From Orthonyx spaldingii (taxonomy: Eukaryota > Chordata > Aves > Passeriformes > Orthonychidae): a stretch of DNA of 64,000 nt. The translations under genes were made by a program, and so were the position numbers. The DNA lies in the NCBI GenBank assembly GCA_013397795.1, contig VZTJ01000294.1, positions 3,482,831 through 3,546,830 of the forward strand, given 5' to 3'. The notes beneath the pieces are model-generated. The model was not told the origin of the DNA and ran no database searches. It was given only the letters and a program-made list of their open reading frames with translations. Shown here one piece after another: positions 11,401-64,000 of this stretch. Each line of letters opens with the position of its first letter. Position 1 is the stretch's first letter.

Positions 11401-13228
11401 AATCTCTGAATGGAATGAATCCTTGCCTTCCTCTCTGCTTCCCCTTCCCCCAGCTCTCCAGTCTGGCTGCCAAACGGAAAAGCACATTTTTCATAGTGAC
11501 CTACTGAACACACCAAGAGAGATTTCTTCAAGAGATTAGAAACATAGCGTTTCAATCTTACATGAAAAGTCACTTTGCTGAGAGGAGGAGGGGTAGATAA
11601 TTCTGATGTGGGACTCAAAATAATTGGGGCCCCATTCCCACATGGCAGTGACCGGTAACACAGCAGAACATACAGGAAGCTGCTGGGGCACTCCAGCTAT
11701 GTGTAAGAGCAGGACAAATACGAACATTTGTATCTGGCACTCAGATGTACACTGGTAAGCCCTGCACAAATTAAAGTCCAAATGTAAACAACTAATAAAC
11801 ACTTTATGGTGTGAAGCCTCAAAGAATACTGTCTGCTACGAGTCTAAAATCCTATAGTGGAAAGGCACAGCATAATAATTAAAAATTCTTTTTCATAATG
11901 AATTCCTGAGTTGTGCCTAGTCCTCTGCACTGCTCAGAGCCCTTTGCTCCCGCTGACACCACCAAAACTGATGATGCATCACAGGATTTAATAAGTTCAT
12001 AGCAACATCTGTAAGGAAGGTACTTTACAAGGATTATTAGAACGTAATTAACTTGAGAGAGACTGAGTATGTATTACCTAAACACCTTGGGAGAAAGCCT
12101 CATTAAATGCATGGCTTGGGCTTCCCAATTTCTTTTAAAAACATTTTTTTTGTTTAACACCAATCTCAAGCTCTGCCTATAACAAGGACAAAACTCCTAA
12201 ATTAACTTGCTAGATGACAATTATATACAGCATACACAGCACTGAGATTAAGGCCTTACTTGAATACAAAAGTCTTCTCAGAGTTTGGCTTAAAAACCCC
12301 ATTACTCCAATGCATCACCACTTTGGAGGAAACTAGAGACCCAATGACCAAAAGAGCAAAAACCCATCTAACCTACTGCATTTATTTAAGTAGACTTCTC
12401 TCCCAAACGATTCTTGTTTCTTCTTTTTAGCCAGCTATCAAAAAGTAGGCATCCAGCAAGAGTCTGTCAGCAGACTGGAAATACAGGGAGCTCCACACTG
12501 TGAGTCAGGATCCAAGAACATACACACACAAAGAAGAAAAGGAAACAAGGATACAGCTGTAAAGAGCAGAGGGAGCTGTCTCAGGCTGCGGCCTGTCCTA
12601 CCTGGCAGAGCTCTGCTGGAGCCACAGCTCAGCCTGGCAGCGCCGTGGCTCCAGCTCCTCCCAGGGACGGGACTCAGGACTCCAGCTCCTGCCAAGAGGA
12701 ACACCACACCTGGAGGTGCAGGGACAAGGGAGAGCTTCAAGGTTCACAGGAGATAAAATGTAAACCAAAATGAGAGAGGTTCCTCCTGAGGCTGAGCCAC
12801 GGCTCCCGGAGAACAGGGATGCTTGCGGCACTACGGCACCAGAGGGACATCCAGGATTAAACCCCATCTTCCCTGAGCACCTGGTGACTGCAGGAACGAG
12901 AGTACAGCTGCTATCCTCAGGTGACACAGGCTTTGGGGCAAGGGCAAAGCGGAGAGAGCAGCACTGAGACACAGAGATCAGCTTCTTGGTAGCGACAAAT
13001 ACGTTGTAAAAAGGCACTGCATGTCCTTGGCTGGCTTTTATACTCATTTCTCACCACATGTGGGCTATTGTCCTCAGTCAGTTATGGGGCAGATAGTTCC
13101 ATTCTTCCTCAGTTTTCAGGTTGTCTAAAATATTTTAAAAACCCCTTGAAACCCTCCCTGCACCCAAACCAAGACCCACTAAATGTAATGAGCCAATTGG
13201 AGGTTATAGCAGAAACAAGCATTTGGTA

Positions 13229-13620
13229 ATGAAGATCACAGAATGGGTCCGGTTGGACCGCAGAGGGGCATCTGGTCCAACCTCCCTGCTCAGGCAGGAT
13301 CATCCCGGAGCACATGGCACAGGATTGTGTCCAGATGGTTCTGGAGACTCCACACCCTCTCTGGACAATCTGTTCAGTGCTCAGTCACTGCACAGTGAAG
13401 AAGTTCCTCCTCGCATTCAGGTGGAACTCCCTGGGCACCAATTTCTGCCATTGCCTCTTGTCCTTGTTGTTTGGCACCACCGAGCAGAGCCTGGTCCATT
13501 CCCTTGACACTCTCCCTTCAGTCCTTTATTGACATCGATTAGATCCCCTCTCAGCCTTCTTGAGACTGAACAAGCCCAACTGTCTCAGCCTTTCCTGTGG
13601 TGACCTGACGTCACAGAGCC
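13229..13620 (-). mobile_element. CR1 retrotransposon 3' end
   Basis: The plus strand begins with the complement of a CR1 3' terminus (ATCACAGAATGGGTCCGGTT) and continues through the typical order: GGTCCAACCTCCCTGCTCAG, CTCTCTGGACAATCTGTTC, AGTTCCTCCTCGCATTCAGG, TTGCCTCTTGTCCTTG, AGATCCCCTCTCAGCCTTCT and GACTGAACAAGCCCAACTG. A 5'-truncated minus-strand insertion with its 3' end preserved. Confidence 0.9.
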
Positions 13621-15389
13621 AACATTTAGCACTGACCCAAGATGGCATCTTTGGGATCCCTCTGCCCACATCCCCACTGTCAATCCCCTTCCACACAGGT
13701 CAGAGTGGGATGAGGGGGAAGTCAGCCTGCCTACATGTGAATTTAAGTGCCCAGCTGCACTCATTTCTGAAAGATTTAACCCAGCAATTTTTATATAAAT
13801 TACACCTCAATGAAAAACCTTCCAGAAAAAGAAAACCAGCAGATCCAAACAAACCCAAGAGTTGCAGGGCCCAGTGAAGTGTTTGTTTAACCAGCTTGCA
13901 TTTAGCATTGTTGAAGGCAACTCAAAGCAGAATTCTTGGAAGGCCAGCGGCAGAGCCGGGTGTGACTGCAGCCTGCCGAGCACTAATAAGAGCGAGGCCC
14001 CAGGAGGTGCTGACCTCGTCAGCAAGGCCAAGCTCCAGCTTAAGGAACAAATCAGAACCACACAGTGTGAAGGTTTCTAATTACTCCTTTTCCTGAACAC
14101 AACCTTCCGAAGATACAGAATAATACACCCCAAGTCTAATTAAAAATAAAGTCTTGGCCTGGATCCCACTTTATGCTGGAATTGCAGATTTGCATAATTA
14201 AGTTGATACCAAATGCTGTGACAGACAAGCTGCAGGAGATTATTAGCCTCATCTTTAACAGGATTTCAAAAGAAACTAGAGCCAAACATTACCAGAAGTG
14301 GCTCTTTGAGGTCTAGGAAGCTCAGGCATTACTGGGATTTGGGGCATATTCTGGTAATTTTGCAAAGGAAAATCTGCACACAAACTCAAAAACCATATTA
14401 AGGCACCACCAAGCTCTAATGTTGCATCACTTTGAGAACTTCAGGACTTCTTATTGTGAATTTTTCCTCCCAAGAACAGGATTGCTAAAGTTATTCATAA
14501 ACAGAGGCTGGAAGCACTTGATGGTAAGAACCTCTATACAACTGCAAATCAGAGGTCATTATGAAGTTTCATCACTCAAAGAATATGAAACATGTACAAG
14601 AAATATCCTTTTTCCCAGATTTCGGGAAATGCTCATTTTGGGAGGGCTAAGTCCTTCCCTGATTTCCACAATGCCTGTTTCCTTATAAAGGTAATAACCA
14701 GTGAGCCCAAGACCTGTCACATCTTGTAACTGCAGACCGACTGCCGGAATAACAGAGCTCAAGGCACCAGGATTTCAGCCCAGACAGGGTTGTTAGCACT
14801 TTTCTGTTAATTTCTTAAAACTCACTCCAAGTTCAGGATGCACAAGACTCCCAGTCCATGCTAAAGCTCGTAAATCACCCCACTTGTGTTACACTTATCC
14901 AAAGAGGTGGGTAGAGTAAGAGAAAATAAATAATAATACATAATAAACATAACAAGTGAATTTATGACTGCCAACTAATCCACACACATTCTGTGGCCTT
15001 TGGAAGACTGAGAGTCTTTTCAGCTTGTAAGAAACATATTCAAGAATTAAAATCTGGCATTATAACTTAAAAAAGATGTCCCGTGACTAGATTAAAAAGT
15101 CATGATTTTCAGATTAAATTCACAGATGTAACAGTGTTTTGTTTCATCATCTGATGCCGTGTTTGTAACTCTCAGTCCTCATTCAGCTCATCCTTAAACA
15201 TTTCCTGCACATGGGAAGTTGCTTTTCCTGTCACTCTATGCTTTTCCAAAACACATTCCTAAAAGTTTTGAGAAACAAACTGCAGGAGCAGCTTGTTAAA
15301 GACGCTACTGGGGGTTTAAGAGAGCTTTAGTCAAGGAAAGGAGAGGAGAGGAAAGGGGGAGAAAGAAAAGAGGAAAAGAAAGCCTACCG

Positions 15390-15735
15390 GGAAGCCCTGT
15401 GGGGAGAGCAGCGGGCAGGTGGGGTCAGTCCACGGGACGCGCCCGTCTCGGCTGTGCCGGCGGGTCCCACCTTGGGATATTCAGAGCAGTTCTGTACTGC
15501 GGATTCTGCATCCCCAGAAATACACACTCCTTGCTGGAAGCCCCCCAGGATGCCCCGAAGCTACCAGCACAGGTTAACATCTTACACACGGTGAACACAA
15601 GTGACTAAAGCTGCGTTTTGCGCCCCTCTGCCCCGTACCACCCAGCACAATCTCGGAACACGCTTTGCCCCAGCCTCGGGCGCTCTGCCCAGAGATGTGT
15701 CTTCCTCCCGGCACGATGGCCGCGAACAGCCCTGC
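15390..15735 (-). promoter_or_regulatory. CpG-rich patch, candidate FAM124B 5' exon or promoter
   Basis: Bases 15399-15475 and 15655-15730 are CpG-rich. On the minus strand a possible donor, CTTCCCG|GTAGGC, lies at 15390/15391, oriented correctly to splice to the acceptor at 8496. This is inference from composition and a single splice-like site only. Confidence 0.3.
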
Positions 15736-16465
15736 GGAGCAAACACGCCTCACTCTGCTGCCTGAACATTTCTGCCCTGAGCATGCACCGTGTCCTGCAC
15801 CACCTTTGCTTCAGCCCCAGCTCCTGACAGACCAAACGTCACTGCTCTGACAGGATTTGAAGGATACGGCACACAAATGAAGTGAACTGCAGCAGCATGA
15901 TGTTCACAGAGGAGGAAGAGAATAGCTCTAACATCTGCATCTGTTGTACCTGGAATAAATGTTTTGAACTGCAGGAGAAAGAACCATTAGCAAAACATCA
16001 CTGCTGTATGTTCAAATGTTCTTTCTTTTCGTACCCATAAACGCTGTGTGCATCTCAGTGCTACTGAATGCATTAGCTCCTGTGAACTTACCTCCCATGA
16101 AAGCTCCAGTTTTGGAGAAGAAAGGAAGGAAAGAGCAGAAGTCAAGTTCCTTATACAACTGACACATACTAATGCCAGCACAAGAGCACTGTTCTGGGAC
16201 AAGAGGTCCAGGCATGTCCACACAGTTACACCAAAAACAAACCACAGCTGAAAGATTGTCTTAAATGAAGTTTGTAGGCACAATCTATAAACACTTCCCT
16301 ACACTGTGAACAACAGAAAGGTAGGTGAACTACTGTCCTGTTCTTTTAAACACCTTTTAATTGGATGTATAAGTTCTGCATCTTACAATCTTTTCATGTG
16401 ACATATTCCAGAGGACAGAGGAACCACTAAATTCACACTTAATCTCGAACACAATGGTTATTACA

Positions 16466-16471
16466 TTTATT
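16466..16471 (-). terminator. Candidate distal polyadenylation signal for CUL3
   Basis: AATAAA on the minus strand about 3.7 kb past the stop codon. It is only one of several candidate hexamers; no downstream GU-rich element is convincing. Confidence 0.25.
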
Positions 16472-16816
16472 GTTCAAGATATCAAAATAAGCATCAACAG
16501 AAATTCAACTTCGGCCCAGACACAAACAAGATAACGCCTGTTCCCAGCTGTGCACACTACTGACTCCAGTTCTAGGCTGTCAAACCGTCACTCTAAAGCA
16601 CAGGGCTCTGTGGAAGGAAGGCCCAGGATCAGAGCCCAGCTCACCTCCAAGCACTGTGAGGAACAAAGCAGAGCCAGAGTTTGATTGAGCTGTAGAGGTT
16701 CTGGCCAGTTTTGGATATGCAGAGGCCACAAGTAGTTCCAGTTTTTGCTACTTTTGAAAACATGGGAATCCCATCTCCGTGCAAGCTTATCCCCAAAACT
16801 ATCCATTATGAGAGGC

Positions 16817-16841
16817 TATATATATATATATATATATATAT
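16817..16841. repeat. (TA)12 microsatellite
   Basis: An uninterrupted TA dinucleotide run of 25 bases. If the distal poly(A) site is used, it lies inside the CUL3 3' UTR and would be likely to vary in length. Confidence 0.95.
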
Positions 16842-19800
16842 GTAAAAGCAAGTACCACCCAGCAGCTACTATACAATTTGATTGCAATACATGTGAATAA
16901 AAATACTTCAGTCATCCATCATATTTAGTGCAAGGCTTCTGTTTCCACAGGTGAGGGAAAGTAAATCTGACACCAGCAGCTGATTCTCAATGAACAGCGG
17001 CAAGGAGAACAAATTCTGTTGTATTGGAAGCTTTAGGGTCGACAGAGCAAAGTTTGTCTTTGCAAAAGGGGGCAAGGAAAGACATCGCATTCAGGAGCAG
17101 CCTAACATCAGACTTGGTCTGATTGGCATTCATGTATTCTGTAACCAGTGTGGAAATTGTATGCATTAACTCTAGGAGACACAAAGAGTAAATCAAAGCT
17201 GTAAAGGCAGCTAACACAGAAAAGGGCAAGAACTGCACCAGGGATCCATAGGATTATCATATTTGTTATGATGGTAAATGAGGCATATTCGCAATTCTTT
17301 TAAATAAACTCATGTACAAGGAAAGTACATACCTACATATCTTCAAACAGCTATAAAACTCAAACCTTACTTTTAATTTTAAAAATTCCAAAGAATTAAA
17401 CTCCATGTTAAGTATTGTTATTGCATTTAGCTGCACATAAATGCAAAGAAACCAAACTTACTAATAATTGTAGTCACACATGTAACTACAATCCTACTAA
17501 TGAAATTGTAACAAAATTACAAAGAAGCTTTAAGTAGAAATTGAGAAAGAAAAGTGAAATTAGATAAGGCATAGCAGAATTCAATTATAGATTGTAAGTG
17601 AAATCCCACCAACATACAAACACGCAAACATCAAACTCACCTTAAGCAGAGTCCTAGTGATGTCTCGTTCTGACTGGAGCTTTCACATTCTCCATTTTTC
17701 AATCCTCTCCCTCATTGTTCAATGGTAAAGGGCATACTTTTAAAATCTGACTTCAGCAGAAGCCCCTTCCTGAATAGTGTCTTCAGAATTCTATTAAAAT
17801 GGAAACTATGCTCTCAGTATTTGCTACTGAAGATAGCCATCACCACCTGCTGTTCTTCTGGCAAGCACTCTTGCCCACGTAGCTTTTAAAAACACACTCT
17901 TCAACACCTAATAATACAGTCATTCATGGAGCACTCAGCCTCAGTGCTTCCAAAAGCCATCAGAAGTAGGAAACTTCGGCTGATGCACAACAGAAGTTCA
18001 GAGGCAATGCAAAGGACAAAGACCTCCTGTCCCAAATCACAACACTCATATCTCTGTAATCTTTACAGGGAAAAGGACTTGAACCCATTTCTGCTGCAAA
18101 GCACATGGGAAAACATCAACATGCAGTATCACAACATTCATGCTAATAAAGATATGCATAGAAGAAAACCTTCAGACTGGTACATGGAAGAGTGATTTAC
18201 ATTTTGAGGAAGATGTTTCTGATGATGTTAAATGAAATCAAACCCCCAGATCAGCTCCCTGTATTTAGTTCTGTTGGCTAAACCATGACCACATCTCCCC
18301 TGCAGAGACAGAGGTGTTTTAATAAAAGCCAGCAAACACCTTTCCAGAAGGGCCGATGGTCCACCTCATTTCTCCTGGGGCTAAATTCTTGACGGACAAA
18401 GGCAAGAAAGTTCTTCAGCTACCACCTCCTTCTGCTGATTCAAAAACCACTCTGTGTGTGCGTAGGTGTGTTGGGGGTGTGCAGTAAACTCAAAGCTTCA
18501 TAAAAAAAGCTTCCAAATAGTCAAGCTAAAAATCACCTTAATTCCAGTCCTTCTCTTTAGAAGAAATATTCTACTCTTGAACAATAGCCAGGATTTGTAT
18601 CTTAACAGGCTGGAGAGGGGTAAAATTGTGGACACATTATGAAAAACTCTCCAGTCACACTGGAACATTGCACCAGCACCACACACTTGTTTAGTACAGC
18701 CCATCAAGAACTGCACTGGCAGAACTAAAATGCTCTGCAACCATCCTTTTCTTTTTGCTTCACTTCCAGTTCTACATCTTGGAAAGCCCATCCCAACTAT
18801 ATTTTGAAAGATCTATGGGTGAAAGTAACGTGAACCAAGACAAAAAATACTGTTTTGAATTAAAGCAGAAAAAGAGTTATGGCCAGGAAACCAGGGAATG
18901 TGTGCACTGGAATGTCAGATATACAGTTTAATAAAAACTGCCATACAATGCACACTCAAATTTCTAACTGTGAGAAGAATGATGCCACCAAACTGCTATT
19001 TTTAATCTATTTTTGCAGCATACTGTCAAGAAGAAAAAAAAGTTCCAGGGTAAGAACTAAAAATTTCATTACAGGAACAATTTTTTATTGCATGTTTAAA
19101 ATGCGTTTTTAAAAACAAATAGTGCAGGCTGGCTTCACTTTAATCTCCTGAAATATGCACTTATGAGGGGAAGCCCTGGGGCTACAGATCGATCTATGAT
19201 GTTTATTAACAAAATATAATCCCAGTACATTTCCCCAGGGGACAGTACTTAGTTCCAAACGATTGTCAACCCTGTACTCTAACACACTTGAATTAGTTGC
19301 TTGTGTACACTAAATCCATTTATTTTAAATTTATTTTGTCTACATTTAGTGAAATAAAAACATCGCCCTGTACAATCCACCATCAGCAGTGAGTACAACA
19401 GCAAAAATTATTATACAGTTTATACACACTAAAATCTTGTCCTTTTTCCTATAAAGAAACCAGAACAAACCTAATCAATATAGAGTTTAATTTAGAAGAA
19501 CTCAAATTACAGAAGGGAAAGCCAAAATTATTACGGTCTTTTCTGAACCCCCAGAAGTTCCTGATTCATGTTGTTGGAACAGTGAGTGCAGCTGGAAGAG
19601 TGAAACATGCTCAAGTTGTCTTCTCGGGTCTTCAAAAAATTAGCAAGTATTTAAATTAAAACATGTCTAGTTAAAGAAACATTTGAAGCAGAGCAAGATA
19701 AGTGGGAATTTTGCCTTACCACTTGTGGTTTCTTTTAAACCCAACTTATACAATGCGCGAAGTGCTAAGCAACACTACAGAAACACATTACATCAACACT

Positions 19801-20154
19801 GAAGATCTGGGGAAATGAAATTCCAACAAATTTATTTTTTTAAATGAGCTGTATTTTCTAAAGTCATTTTTATTTCTCTGTTTTCATACAGTATTGAAAA
19901 CAAACGCGGCACATTCACATTTTCCCGAAGAATTGTAAGGATGATCTCTACAGGGATAACGTTGAAAAGCCTGAAGCTCAATTAATTCATGTCAAAAACT
20001 CTCAAAAGGAGTAAAAGGCTTGATCTGAATGGTCTAGAACATGTATTGTAATTTAATAGAGAAGATGGTCGTCTTAATATTAATGATTTAAAAGAACTTC
20101 CCAGTTCATGCGAAGAGTATAGTCCAAGAATAAATCAAATTCTCTGAACGCATT

Positions 20155-64000
<43,846 letters not shown>

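Larger units (their letters stand above)
8497..16444. other. Region between FAM124B coding exons and the CUL3 3' end
   Basis: Noncoding as far as I can see. It should contain the FAM124B 5' UTR exon or exons and promoter, because coding exon 1 is preceded by a splice acceptor. Contains one clear CR1 fragment and a CpG-rich patch near 15390-15730. Many open frames occur, none with a recognisable product. Confidence 0.6.
16445..20154 (-). other. CUL3: CUL3 3' UTR and downstream region, end uncertain
   Basis: AT-rich sequence after the CUL3 stop with no supported coding. Several AATAAA hexamers occur on the minus strand, at about 19869-19874, 19831-19836, 19330-19335, 19319-19324, 19202-19207, 19084-19089 and 16466-16471. 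An ATTAAA lies at 20052-20057, about 100 bases past the stop. Human CUL3 has a 3' UTR of several kb, so the most distal signal is possible, but the sequence alone cannot decide where transcripts end. A (TA)n run sits at 16817-16841. Confidence 0.45.

Overview
This is a piece of a vertebrate nuclear genome, most likely a bird. The evidence is two spliced vertebrate genes with GT-AG introns, several CR1 (chicken repeat 1) non-LTR retrotransposon fragments in both orientations, no mammalian Alu or L1 elements, and introns that are short for these genes. The sequence cannot give the species. The two genes lie on the minus strand in tandem, in the same order as CUL3 and FAM124B on human 2q36.

Layout from left to right. 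Bases 1-5000 are gene-free and fairly GC-rich, with a small orphan CpG-rich block next to a minisatellite and an AAC/AAT-rich simple repeat (about 1850-2110), and a 93-bp tandem duplication joined by a single N (2752-2937). FAM124B occupies 5677-8485 (two coding exons, 440 residues, complete) with a probable 3' UTR down to about 4970. Bases 8497-16440 are intergenic or upstream of FAM124B; they hold one clear CR1 3' end (13229-13620) and a CpG-rich patch near 15390-15730 that could be a 5' exon or promoter. CUL3 fills the rest: 3' UTR below 20154, then fifteen coding exons (exons 2-16, in human numbering) from 20155 to 54730. The last 9.3 kb is part of its first intron, so exon 1, the promoter and the true start codon lie beyond the right edge.

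The CUL3 exons were placed by codon phase across every junction. They give 746 residues plus stop, exactly the length expected for residues 23-768 of the 768-residue human protein, with no frameshift or internal stop. The in-frame exon 9 (residues 403-459) and the neddylation lysine 712 fall where they do in human. FAM124B joins as 243 + 197 codons.

CUL3 is the scaffold of BTB-adaptor ubiquitin ligases. FAM124B is a poorly understood protein reported to associate with CHD7/CHD8. Nothing in the sequence suggests that they work together; their adjacency is conserved synteny. I found no CRISPR, operon, mobile cassette or other new system. The most worthwhile second looks are an intronic CpG-rich block in CUL3, a recursive-splice-like junction at CUL3 exon 5, the extreme GC content of the FAM124B last exon, and two probable assembly problems.
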